NCBI GenBank assembly: GCA_025056955.1
Contig: JANWYL010000056.1
Location: forward strand, 1 to 14,226
Length of the DNA stretch: 14,226 nt
Direction of reading: 5' to 3'
Source: Sandaracinaceae bacterium
GTDB lineage: Bacteria; Myxococcota_A; Polyangia; Polyangiales; Sandaracinaceae
How positions within the stretch are numbered: the first letter of the stretch is position 1; each line of letters begins with the position of its first letter. The position numbers and the translations under genes are program-made. Positions 5,871 through 13,536 of this stretch are shown piece by piece. The notes beneath the pieces were generated by a model. It ran no database searches. It saw only the letters and a list, made by a program, of their open reading frames with translations, and was not told the DNA's origin.

Positions 5871-8408
5871 GTGCTCGAAGCTTCGCTGTGGGTTGGACCT
5901 CTGGTCTCCATTTGGATTGTGGCTGAGGGTGTGGCCCGCCTAGGGAGCTTCGATTGGGTGGTGGTTTTTGGAACGGTGTCGGCTTTTTCTTTAGGGGGGG
6001 TCGGATGGCAGTTGGCGCTCAGGGGGTTGAAGTCAGATATGGCGTTGGGTCGTGCATTTGCTTGGCTCGTTTGGTTGGCTTGGTTGGGGGCATGGGGGAT
6101 TTTGTTTGAGACGGAGGCCTACTGTGCGACGGCTCGCCTTGGATTGAGCGCTGTGAGCGTTGAGGCAGGCCCGGGTTGGGTGCGCCTCGGGCTTGGAATG
6201 GCACTCGTTGAAAGCGCCCTCAGCGTTCCAGAAGGGGGACTGAGGCTGCCCCGGATTTTGGGCTTCAGTGGGACTTGGCTCATCCGCTTGTTTTCGTTGT
6301 TTTTCGGTGTAAGCGGCATTGCGATCGAGGGGCTTCGTCACACGGGCCCAATTGAAATTTCAGAGGATGTGCTTTTGATTTCTCCTCGAAGCGGGCTTTT
6401 CACAGAGGCGGGCGCTTTTGGATTGCCCCTTCTGGCAATTTGGATTCGGTGGCGCCGCGATGGGTTGGGCTTGGGTCCCTTCGCGCGCGCTTCCAATCGG
6501 TGGGTTCGGAGGGGCTTGCTTGGCTATGTCTCCTTCCTCGCATTGTCTTTGGCGGTGGCCTCTTTGGATGAAGCAGGGTATCGCATAAGGCCACTGGCTT
6601 TTTTCGGGGCCCTTTTGAGCCTCCTCGGTGGGCACTGGATGGCCGCGGTCGAGCCCTCTTCTGCTGTTCGCGTTCTTCGATGGGCTCGCGAGGCTGTGGC
6701 AGGGTTTTGCGCCTGGATCCTGGCAAGCCTTTTCATTTGGATGCGTCTGCCTTCGGCGCTTGCGGATTTTGAACATGGGCTTTTGCGAACAGCCATTTCC
6801 ATTGCGGCCTTTGCCTGGATGCACCGTCCACTTGCCCGTTTTTTTGAGTGGCTTCTTGCGCCTGATCGTGGCCGCTTGCTTCGCGCGATCGAAGAAGCTC
6901 AAAAAAACCTAAGCTGCGGCGCATCCTCGATTGAGGAGGCCCTGCGCGCCATCTCGACGCCCATCGAAAAAGCCTACGGCAAGCCAAATCGTCCTTGCCG
7001 GCTCATGCTCGTTGAGCCAGCGCTTGACTTTTTTTTGGATCGCCATGGGCAAATCCAGGTGCGAAAAGGGCAGGCCCTTGACCCTTTTCGGCAGTGGATG
7101 TTGTCGTCGGCCCCTCAGGTTCTTTCGCTCTCTGAGCTCATGCACCGCTCTGTCAAACAAGAGAAATGGCGCTTGCTCTATCTGGCGATGGAGGAGATGG
7201 GGCTCGATGCACTTTTGCCTCTTTACACCCTTTCGCCCGAACCCATGTGCCATGGCCTTTTGGGGATCGCCCTTGCCAAAGGCCGTCCGCCGCTTTCTGC
7301 CGAAGAGGTGGTGGCCCTTGAGGGCTTTGCAAAGGTGGTGACTTCTTGTTTGGTTCCCATTTTGCGCGTTGAAGAACTGCGCAAGCAGCTTGGTGAGCTC
7401 CATCTCAAGCTTATCGATGCCCAAAAGCGCCTTGAGGAGCTCGATTGTGAGCATGGGCGTGAGAGCAATGGGGTGAATCAAGATTTTGCCCCCCCTTCAC
7501 CGATTGAGGCCCATTCGGCTTCCACACGGGCTGCAATTTCTGCGCTTGAGCTTGCTGCTCGGCGTGATCATCCGCTCCTTATGGTTGTTGAGCGGGGAAG
7601 TGACCCTCTTCCGTGGATCGAATACCTCCGGAGGCAGGGCGCCCAGCACCGGCGCGCCCCTGTGTTTTTTCAATGCGCATCATTTGTGGGTGAGAAGGCC
7701 AAAGAGGCACTCCTTGAGGCTCTTTTGGCTTCTGGGAGGGCTTTGCTTTTGCTTTTTGACATATTGGCCCTTCCCCCTTCGGCCCAGGCCATGCTTTTTG
7801 ATGTGCTGAAAAGCCGGGTGGTGCCCTCCACACCAAGCAACCAGCCACTCCTTTGCAGGGTGGTTGCGTTGACTTCCGTGTGGCCCCCTCCGCCTGGAAT
7901 GCCTGAGCCCTTTCATCCCGACCTGGCCCATCTTTTAGAAGCACATCGAATCACCATTCCACCGCTCAGAGAGCGTTTGGCAGACCTTCCTCCGATGGTC
8001 TTGCGCTTGATCGATCGCCTGTGCCGAATTCAAGGCAAGGCCACGCTTGGCATCGAGGAAGAAGCCATGCAATGGCTGATTGGGCATGGCCTTGAGCAGG
8101 GCGAAGCAGGGCTTGAGGCACTGCTCGCACACGCGATCAAGACCGCAGTGCCTCCGAGGATTTCGTGCGCTGATCTCAAGCGGGCATTTGATGCTTTTCC
8201 TCAGCCCCACCCCCTTGAAGGCCGCCTCGCAGAAATCGAATCTCGCGCAATTCGTCGGGCCATTGCGCTTGCGGGAGGCCGCCTCGGCAAAGCCGCCCGC
8301 CGCTTGGGACTCGAGCGCAAGGCGCTCCTCGATCGGATTCGTGCCCTCGGCATCTCTCCTGAAGACTTGGAAGGCCTGTGCTTCTCTCGCAAATCGTCTC
8401 AACGCTGA
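5871..8408 (+). CDS. Membrane protein with GAF-like region, degenerate sigma-54-activator AAA+ domain and Fis-type HTH
   Basis: This 845-residue protein combines parts seldom found together. Residues 1-330 hold about 8-10 hydrophobic helices (for example 5-23, 28-50, 60-81, 130-153, 213-231, 240-259, 272-292). Residues 345-500 look like a GAF domain and run into a short coiled coil (498-527). Residues 545-770 align by eye with NtrC-type AAA+ domains: ERGSDP (574-579) sits where Walker A GESGTGK belongs, VFFQCASF (598-605) matches PFVAVNCAAL, LLLLFDILALPPSAQAML (625-642) the Walker B region, and ITIPPLRERLADLPPM (694-709) the C-terminal landmark. The Walker A lysine, the Walker B DE pair and the GAFTGA loop are all missing. 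Residues 785-828 are a Fis-like helix-turn-helix (GGRLGKAARRLGLERKALLDRI). It is probably a membrane-held DNA-binding regulator without ATPase activity; the function is inferred. Start GTG 5871 is the first after the in-frame TAA at 5820-5822, but no clear ribosome-binding site precedes it. Confidence 0.85.
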   Translation: MLEASLWVGPLVSIWIVAEGVARLGSFDWVVVFGTVSAFSLGGVGWQLALRGLKSDMALGRAFAWLVWLAWLGAWGILFETEAYCATARLGLSAVSVEAGPGWVRLGLGMALVESALSVPEGGLRLPRILGFSGTWLIRLFSLFFGVSGIAIEGLRHTGPIEISEDVLLISPRSGLFTEAGAFGLPLLAIWIRWRRDGLGLGPFARASNRWVRRGLLGYVSFLALSLAVASLDEAGYRIRPLAFFGALLSLLGGHWMAAVEPSSAVRVLRWAREAVAGFCAWILASLFIWMRLPSALADFEHGLLRTAISIAAFAWMHRPLARFFEWLLAPDRGRLLRAIEEAQKNLSCGASSIEEALRAISTPIEKAYGKPNRPCRLMLVEPALDFFLDRHGQIQVRKGQALDPFRQWMLSSAPQVLSLSELMHRSVKQEKWRLLYLAMEEMGLDALLPLYTLSPEPMCHGLLGIALAKGRPPLSAEEVVALEGFAKVVTSCLVPILRVEELRKQLGELHLKLIDAQKRLEELDCEHGRESNGVNQDFAPPSPIEAHSASTRAAISALELAARRDHPLLMVVERGSDPLPWIEYLRRQGAQHRRAPVFFQCASFVGEKAKEALLEALLASGRALLLLFDILALPPSAQAMLFDVLKSRVVPSTPSNQPLLCRVVALTSVWPPPPGMPEPFHPDLAHLLEAHRITIPPLRERLADLPPMVLRLIDRLCRIQGKATLGIEEEAMQWLIGHGLEQGEAGLEALLAHAIKTAVPPRISCADLKRAFDAFPQPHPLEGRLAEIESRAIRRAIALAGGRLGKAARRLGLERKALLDRIRALGISPEDLEGLCFSRKSSQR

Positions 8409-8461
8409 TCTGGCCTTTGTGGCCCAGGCGGGAGCCATGGCAGGAATGGGTGTTGCTCGAT

Positions 8462-10864
8462 CTATTGGAGGGATTTGGTGATTTGATGCACCTTTGCCTT
8501 AACCTTGGAGCTTCCAACTTGCAACTCCCACTCACCGCCTTGCAACCAATCGGCATCGATTGGTTGTTTTGCTTCGAGCATCACGACGCCAAATGGGTGA
8601 TCTGATGAAAAATCATAACTTCCCTTTCGCACAATTCCGCACCTTTCTCCGTTTCGAAGAAGGATTTCTCCTCCAAAGATCAGGGGGAGTGGAGACTCTG
8701 TCTCAACCCATGCCAAAATCCGCCGTGGGGGCGAGGTGTGTTGGTTGCAAAGGGATGCTTTTCCCACAAAAGGCTTCTCCCAATCAATCAAAGAAGCCAA
8801 ACCGATTTCGACAGGGTGATCCCTTTCGCTCACTTCTTCACCCAATGCAAAAAGCCCATTGCGCAGGCGAAGGCCGGACCATGCGTGAAAGCCGATGGGT
8901 GTTGGGGCAAGGGGGTGTTGGTGCAGTAGCCACTCACAGGCACAAAGCGCTTCAGGTGCTTTGGTGAAAATCAGAAGGTGATGGCTCAGGTGCAGTGCTT
9001 GTGCTGGGACAAAGCCGAGCTCGATCTCAAAAAGCGAAAAAGGTGCTTGGGTGAAAGCTTCCGGAAAAACAAGATGGGTGGATGGGCCCAAGAGGGCAAA
9101 AATGCAAAAAGCACCTGTGTGATCGATGAGTTCAACCGAAATGCTTTGATCGCTTGCGTGGCGCAACAGGTGGGTTGCCAAGCGCCGGTGCAGGAAGGGT
9201 GAAGTGAGAAGCCAGAAGCGATTCTCATCCAAGCAGATGATCAATGGGTCAGCAACCCAATGACCGAAATCGTTGAACAGGAATGCGTTTTTGGCTTCAC
9301 CCAAATGTCGAGGAATGGGTGAAGCCGCAAGGCGGTCAAGAAAGGTGCTTGCGTTTGGGCCTCGGAGCTCGAAAAGGCTCAAAAAAGACAAGTCGAAAAG
9401 AGCGCTTTTGGCCAAGGCTGCCTCAAACTCCCGCCTCACGTCGGACCAAAACCAGGGTGGACCAAAACCTAGAGGGGGAGATGGGGAAGGAGGAGGGAGG
9501 GTGAGGAACACTTCAACCACTTCCCAACCCGCTTTTTCGATCCAGCGGGCGTTTTGCGTTGCCCACAGGGTATGGAGAGGAGATCGGCGGATCCCTCGAG
9601 CGCTTTTCATGGAATGGAAGGGATGATGGCATTCGAAAACAAGCCCCAAGCTTTCGGGAGCGCGGGCTTCGCGAAATGCCCTGGTGTTTTGGAAGGGCTG
9701 AAAGCGTTCAATGTGGAAATGACTGGCTTCCAGCGAAGAGGAGCCATAGAGGAGCCACTCGGCAGTGAGCTTGCCGATGCCGCCTGCGCTCAGTACCCCG
9801 ATCGAATTCATGCCGGTTGCAACAAAAAGGCCGCGGATTTCTGGGCTCTCGCCCAAAATCGGCCGGAGGTCAGGGGTGAAGCTTTCCGGCCCGCAGAAAA
9901 ATTTGCGAATGCCGATGTGCGCAGCGATTGGCACCCTTTCGATGGCTTTGGCGAAGTAAGGAAGGACCCGATCCCAGTCGGCTGCGATCTCGCCAAAAGA
10001 GAAATCTTCCGGAATGCCATCGGCTTTCCACGCCTTGCCATTTAACTCGAAAAGCCCAATCAGAAGACCGCCGCTTTCCTCTCGGTAGTAGCCGCAAAGT
10101 CCTGGATCCTCGAGGATGGGCCAGTTGGGGCCAATGCCTTCGATTCGGTCGGTGACAAGATAAACATGCTCCACGGCTTGGCTTGGGAGGAGCACCCCAT
10201 GGCGGGCGGCCAGGGCTTGGCTCCAAACGCCCGCACAAAGCACGACGTATTCGCAGAGGACTTCGCCGTGGTCTGTGCGTACTCCACAGACAGCGCGACG
10301 GCTTCCTTTTCCTTGGGTGAGAATGGCGCGCACTGGCACCCCTTCGATGATGTTCACCCCCAGGCGGCGGGCACCTTCGGCAAGCGCCCAGGTGGCGTTT
10401 AAGGGGTCAACCCTTCCATCATCTGGGACATAAAACCCAGCCCGCACGCCTTGAACATTCGCCAGCGGAAAGAGGCGCTTCACTTCAGTTGGCGAAATTT
10501 CATGGACTTCAACCCCCAAGTTTTGGGCGAAAGCCTGAGCGCGGCGGTATTCATCAAGCCTTTCATCGTCCGAAGCCAACTCGATGAAGCCCACCCTTTT
10601 CCACCCCGTTGAGTGGCCTGTTTCGGCTTCAAGCCTTGCGTAAAGCTCGCGGGTGTATTTGCGAAGTTCGATCGAAAGCGCGCTCATCGAACCAAAGGTC
10701 ACGACAAGCCCTGCTGAATGCCAACTCGTCCCCGAAGCCAAGCGATCTCGCTCAAAAAGAAGGACCTCGCGCTCTCCAAGAAGACCTAAATGGTAGGCCA
10801 CAGAACATCCGACAATCCCTCCACCAATGATCACGACCCTTGCTTGAGAAGGAATGGGACGCAT
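8462..10864 (-). CDS. FAD-dependent dimethylglycine/sarcosine dehydrogenase-like protein (DAO-GcvT fusion)
   Basis: An 800-residue flavoenzyme of the dimethylglycine/sarcosine dehydrogenase family, which oxidises N-methyl groups and can pass the one-carbon unit to tetrahydrofolate. The N-terminal DAO domain has the FAD-binding VVIIGGGIVGCSVAYHL (10-26) and SGTSWHSAGL (44-53), where H49 matches the histidine that binds FAD covalently in this family. A central linker (SARGIRRSPLHTL) leads to a GcvT-like half with FELRGPNASTFLDRLA and, near the end, LRNGLFALGEEVSERDHPVEIGL and KPFVGKASL. The length is near the family norm. The exact substrate cannot be told, and pyruvate dehydrogenase phosphatase regulatory subunit-like relatives share the layout. 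ATG 10864 is chosen because the Rossmann fold begins at once; a TTG at 11026 would add 54 unrelated residues. The ribosome-binding site is weak (AAAGG, 13 bases upstream). No glycine-cleavage or folate gene is adjacent. It ends 53 bases from the convergent gene. Confidence 0.88.
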   Translation of the reverse strand: MRPIPSQARVVIIGGGIVGCSVAYHLGLLGEREVLLFERDRLASGTSWHSAGLVVTFGSMSALSIELRKYTRELYARLEAETGHSTGWKRVGFIELASDDERLDEYRRAQAFAQNLGVEVHEISPTEVKRLFPLANVQGVRAGFYVPDDGRVDPLNATWALAEGARRLGVNIIEGVPVRAILTQGKGSRRAVCGVRTDHGEVLCEYVVLCAGVWSQALAARHGVLLPSQAVEHVYLVTDRIEGIGPNWPILEDPGLCGYYREESGGLLIGLFELNGKAWKADGIPEDFSFGEIAADWDRVLPYFAKAIERVPIAAHIGIRKFFCGPESFTPDLRPILGESPEIRGLFVATGMNSIGVLSAGGIGKLTAEWLLYGSSSLEASHFHIERFQPFQNTRAFREARAPESLGLVFECHHPFHSMKSARGIRRSPLHTLWATQNARWIEKAGWEVVEVFLTLPPPSPSPPLGFGPPWFWSDVRREFEAALAKSALFDLSFLSLFELRGPNASTFLDRLAASPIPRHLGEAKNAFLFNDFGHWVADPLIICLDENRFWLLTSPFLHRRLATHLLRHASDQSISVELIDHTGAFCIFALLGPSTHLVFPEAFTQAPFSLFEIELGFVPAQALHLSHHLLIFTKAPEALCACEWLLHQHPLAPTPIGFHAWSGLRLRNGLFALGEEVSERDHPVEIGLASLIDWEKPFVGKASLCNQHTSPPRRILAWVETESPLPLIFGGEILLRNGERCGIVRKGSYDFSSDHPFGVVMLEAKQPIDADWLQGGEWELQVGSSKVKAKVHQITKSLQ

Positions 10865-10993
10865 GCTGAGTGGGTAGCCTTTCAGGAGGTTGGTTTCCAG
10901 AACCGATCTTGCACCTTCTGCCTTTCGTGGTAGGAGTAGGCTCCCCTGGCAGAGGGGCGGCACAGCCGAAATCCCACACACTTCCTTCTTCCA

Positions 10994-11014
10994 GGCTTCT
11001 TCTAGGAGGAAGCC
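10994..11014 (+). promoter_or_regulatory. Hairpin 1 in the rpsB leader
   Basis: Arms 10994-11002 (GGCTTCTTC) and 11006-11014 (GAGGAAGCC) form a 9-bp stem with one G-U pair and a TAG loop. It lies 75 bases before the rpsB start codon. No T-run follows, so it is more likely a structured leader element than a terminator. Confidence 0.5.
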
Positions 11015-11023
11015 GAGAAGAAA

Positions 11024-11072
11024 CAAGTGAGCCGGTGCTTCCCTAGGAGGCCCTCACTTGGGGAAGTGGAGG
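11024..11072 (+). promoter_or_regulatory. Two mutually exclusive hairpins in the rpsB leader
   Basis: CAAGTGAG (11024-11031) pairs perfectly with CTCACTTG (11053-11060). That second arm can instead fold with what follows it: CACTT (11055-11059), a GGGG loop, and AAGTG (11064-11068), extended by CCT (11052-11054) with AGG (11070-11072) across a bulged G. The two folds cannot coexist. A direct repeat GGAGGCCC (11046-11053 and 11068-11075) overlaps them. The ribosome-binding site GGAGG (11080-11084) follows directly. In E. coli, S2 represses its own rpsB-tsf message through the leader, so a comparable control is plausible but unproven here. Confidence 0.4.
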
Positions 11073-11088
11073 CCCAACCGGAGGTTTT

Positions 11089-12012
11089 ATGGAAGACACA
11101 AGCACAGCTTCTCCAAACACGGATAACGAATCAATACAATCGGCCCAAGGCACTGAAGAGTACCCAATCAGCTTGCGGGCGATGGTGGAAGCAGGAGTGC
11201 ATTTTGGCCACCAAACCCGCAGGTGGAATCCAAAAATGCGCCCCTATATATACGGCGCGAGAAATGGCATCCACATCATCGACCTCGACCAGACCCTGGT
11301 GCTGTTCAAGCGTGCCTACGATTTTGTGATCGATGCCGTGAGCAAGGGAGGCCATCTCCTCTTTGTGGGCACAAAGCGCCAGGCAGTTGACGTAATTCGC
11401 GAGGAAGCGACCCGCGCTTCACAATTTTACGTGACGGGTCGGTGGCTTGGCGGTACGCTGACAAATTTTGATACCATCCGCACGACGATTGCCCGTTTGC
11501 GGGAAATTGAGCAGATGTTTGCTGACGGAACGGCTGACAATTTGCTCAAAAAAGAGCAGCTCAAGCTTCGACGTGAGCGGGATCGCCTCGAAAAGTACAT
11601 TGGTGGAATCAAAAACATGCCATCCCTGCCAGCAGCTGTTTTCATTGTGGATCCGAGCCACGAGCACATTGCCACTCGGGAGGCGCATCGCTTGGGGATT
11701 CCAATCATCGCAATTACCGATACGAATTGCGATCCTGACCCCATCGATTATTTGATTCCGGGAAACGATGACGCCATCCGTTCGATCCGTCTTTTTACCA
11801 GTGCCATTGCTGATGCCTGCATTATCGGCATGGAGAAGCGGCGGGAGACGGCAGTTGCCGTCAGCGAAACCCGCTCTTTCCAAAGCGGTGAGGATCGAAT
11901 CGAGGTGGAGGTGCAGCGGGGGAGGCGAGGAGCGCCACGCCGCATCTCCTGGAGCGCGCGGGTGGCCATAGGAGGGATTGATGAAGACGAAGGCGAGCTC
12001 GATAACTTTTAA
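11089..12012 (+). CDS. rpsB: 30S ribosomal protein S2
   Basis: A structural protein of the small ribosomal subunit that helps assembly at the head-body junction and is needed to bind S1 in bacteria that have it. The family core spans about residues 26-250: LRAMVEAGVHFGHQTRRWNPKM (29-50, the S2 signature), YIYGARNGIHIIDL (53-66), FVGTKRQAV (92-100), GRWLGGTLTNF (117-127), LPAAVFIVDPSHEHIATREAHRLGIPIIAITDTNCDPDPIDYLIPGNDDA (180-229). At 307 residues it is longer than the common length of about 240: roughly 28 extra residues lie at the N-terminus, rich in Ser, Thr, Asn and Glu, and about 57 at the C-terminus, with a basic patch (RGRRGAPRR, 277-285) followed by an acidic end (DEDEGELD). A strong GGAGG sits 4 bases before the ATG. 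First gene of the rpsB-tsf-pyrH-frr cluster; tsf follows after 26 bases. Confidence 0.97.
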   Translation: MEDTSTASPNTDNESIQSAQGTEEYPISLRAMVEAGVHFGHQTRRWNPKMRPYIYGARNGIHIIDLDQTLVLFKRAYDFVIDAVSKGGHLLFVGTKRQAVDVIREEATRASQFYVTGRWLGGTLTNFDTIRTTIARLREIEQMFADGTADNLLKKEQLKLRRERDRLEKYIGGIKNMPSLPAAVFIVDPSHEHIATREAHRLGIPIIAITDTNCDPDPIDYLIPGNDDAIRSIRLFTSAIADACIIGMEKRRETAVAVSETRSFQSGEDRIEVEVQRGRRGAPRRISWSARVAIGGIDEDEGELDNF

Positions 12013-12038
12013 ATATCCATAAGCAAGAAGGAGGGTTT

Positions 12039-12716
12039 ATGTCGGTTCAAGTTTCTGCAGCTCAAGTCAAATCTTTGCGCGACCGAACAGGAGCTGGCAT
12101 CAACGACTGCCGGCAGGCTTTGATCGAGGCAGGAGGCGATGAGGAAAAGGCGATCGAGATCATCCGCAAAAAAGGCCTGGCCAAGGCTGCCAAAAAAGCT
12201 GGGGCCATTGCCACGGAGGGTCGCATCGTCTCATATGTGCATCCGAATTACCGGATCGGGGTGCTGGTCGAGGTGAATTGCCAAACCGACTTCACTGCGA
12301 GAAGCGAAGAGTTCGCTTCTTTGTGTGAAGAAATTGCGATGCACATTGCAGCTGCAAACCCGCTCTATTTGAGGCGCGAGGAGGTTCCGGAAAGCGAGCG
12401 GCAGAAGCAGCTTGAAATTTTCCGCGGACAAATCGAAGAGGAGGAGAAGGCGACAGGCAAGCGCAAGCCGGAAGCGGCAATTGCCAAAATCCTCGAGGGA
12501 AAGATGGAGAAGTGGTATTCCGAAGTATGCCTTGAAGAGCAAGAACTGGTGTCGAGGGAAAGAAAGAGCGTTGGGGCTTTTGTGGCTGAGCTCTCAGGCA
12601 AGGTTGGTGAAAAAATCGCTATCCGTCGTTTTGTGCGCTACGAGCTTGGGGAGGGAATCGAGACCCAGAAGCGCGACTTTGCCGCGGAGGTGGCGGCGCA
12701 GCTTCATGGCGGCTGA
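12039..12716 (+). CDS. tsf: Elongation factor Ts
   Basis: Exchanges GDP for GTP on EF-Tu during translation. The 225-residue protein is the short form, compared with about 283 in E. coli. The N-terminal UBA-like domain carries the family signature LRDRTGAGINDCRQAL (14-29) and a following KKGLAKAAKKAG (44-55). The core has ATEGRIVSYVH (58-68), EVNCQTDFTARSEEF (78-92) and the C-terminal GEKIAIRRFVRYELGEG (191-207). The TDF of the EF-Tu contact motif is intact, although the usual TDFV reads TDFT and the usual NCET reads NCQT. Residues 117-175 are charged and probably helical (EEEEKATGKRK), in place of the longer core of E. coli-type proteins. An AAGGAGGG ribosome-binding site lies 3 bases from the ATG, which predicts strong translation. 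It is 26 bases after rpsB and 36 bases before pyrH. Confidence 0.97.
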   Translation: MSVQVSAAQVKSLRDRTGAGINDCRQALIEAGGDEEKAIEIIRKKGLAKAAKKAGAIATEGRIVSYVHPNYRIGVLVEVNCQTDFTARSEEFASLCEEIAMHIAAANPLYLRREEVPESERQKQLEIFRGQIEEEEKATGKRKPEAAIAKILEGKMEKWYSEVCLEEQELVSRERKSVGAFVAELSGKVGEKIAIRRFVRYELGEGIETQKRDFAAEVAAQLHGG

Positions 12717-12752
12717 ATCCTGTTCTGCTCTCCTTGCCAAGGAGAATGCTTT

Positions 12753-13481
12753 ATGCCTTATCTCAGGTATCGCCGGGTGCTGATCAAGCTTTCTGGGGAA
12801 GCCCTTGCAGGCAAGGAGGGTGCTTTTGGGATTGACCCGCCGACCCTTGAAACGATTGCCAAAGAAATTGTGGAAGCACATGCCCTTGGTGCGGAATGTG
12901 CTCTTGTGATTGGGGGAGGAAACTTTTTCCGCGGCCTTCAAGGGGCGGCAAAAGGCATGGACCGGGCCACCGCAGACTACATGGGGATGTTGGCGACGGT
13001 GATCAACAGCTTGGCACTGCAAGATGTGCTTGAGCGTTTCAAGGTGCCAACCAGGGTGCTTTCTGCTCTGGAGATACGTCAAGTCGCTGAGCCTTACATC
13101 CGCAGGCGGGCAGTGCGCCACCTTGAAAAGGGTCGTGTCGTGATTTTTGCCGCAGGAACGGGAAATCCCTTCTTTTCAACTGATACGGCTGCAGCGCTTC
13201 GGGCAGTCGAAATTGGGGCCGAATTGCTTTGCAAAGCAACGAAGGTTGAGGGGGTGTTTAACAAAGATCCAGTCAAACACCCCGATGCCCTTTTCTACTC
13301 CAGGCTGTCCTACGATCAGTGCCTTAGCGATAGGCTTGGTGTCATGGATTCAACAGCGGTTGCGCTGTGCCGCGATCACCGTCTGCCCATTCGCATTTTT
13401 GCCTTGTTTGGGCGCGGAAACATCAAACGCATTCTTTTGGGTGAAGATGTGGGCACCCTCGTCGATGAGGGGCAGGTTTGA
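12753..13481 (+). CDS. pyrH: UMP kinase
   Basis: Makes UDP from UMP and ATP in pyrimidine synthesis; bacterial UMP kinases belong to the amino-acid-kinase fold and work as hexamers, often stimulated by GTP and inhibited by UTP. The 242-residue length is typical. Landmarks are IKLSGEAL (11-18, phosphate-binding lysine K12), IGGGNFFRG (53-61), DRATADYMGMLATVINSLALQD (70-91), AAGTGNPFFSTDTAAALRA (133-151), CKATKVEGVFNKDP (160-173) and VMDSTA (197-202). All the usual nucleotide-binding motifs are present, so an active enzyme is expected. AAGGAG lies 8 bases before the ATG. The gene starts 36 bases after tsf and ends 55 bases before frr, the standard order of this cluster in many bacteria; no promoter or terminator is evident in either gap. 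Confidence 0.97.
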   Translation: MPYLRYRRVLIKLSGEALAGKEGAFGIDPPTLETIAKEIVEAHALGAECALVIGGGNFFRGLQGAAKGMDRATADYMGMLATVINSLALQDVLERFKVPTRVLSALEIRQVAEPYIRRRAVRHLEKGRVVIFAAGTGNPFFSTDTAAALRAVEIGAELLCKATKVEGVFNKDPVKHPDALFYSRLSYDQCLSDRLGVMDSTAVALCRDHRLPIRIFALFGRGNIKRILLGEDVGTLVDEGQV

Positions 13482-13536
13482 TGCCCACTCACGGGCCGAA
13501 GCTGTGTTACATTCAGCTGACTAGTGGAGTGAGCCT

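Noticed and set aside
6360..7481. Two - strand open frames of 180 and 190 codons opposite the membrane regulator
   Set aside because: The + strand frame is continuous over 845 codons with hydrophobic helices and HTH motifs; the antisense products are Lys/Arg/Gln-rich and match nothing recognised.
8409..8461. A possible terminator (CTGGCC-TTTGT-GGCCCAG) between the convergent genes
   Set aside because: The stem needs a bulge and no T-run follows on either strand, so an intrinsic terminator is not supported.
9273..10045. + strand open frames of 117 and 163 codons within the flavoenzyme gene
   Set aside because: They lie opposite a gene with clear FAD and GcvT motifs and show no domain of their own.
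10865..11026. A 54-residue N-terminal extension of the flavoenzyme starting at TTG 11026
   Set aside because: The family begins with the FAD-binding strand directly after a short lead, which fits ATG 10864. The extension overlaps the leader structures of rpsB and has no family resemblance.
12276..12314. EF-Ts NCQTDFT in place of NCETDFV as a functional oddity
   Set aside because: The TDF contact residues are intact and the substitutions are mild; this looks like ordinary family variation.
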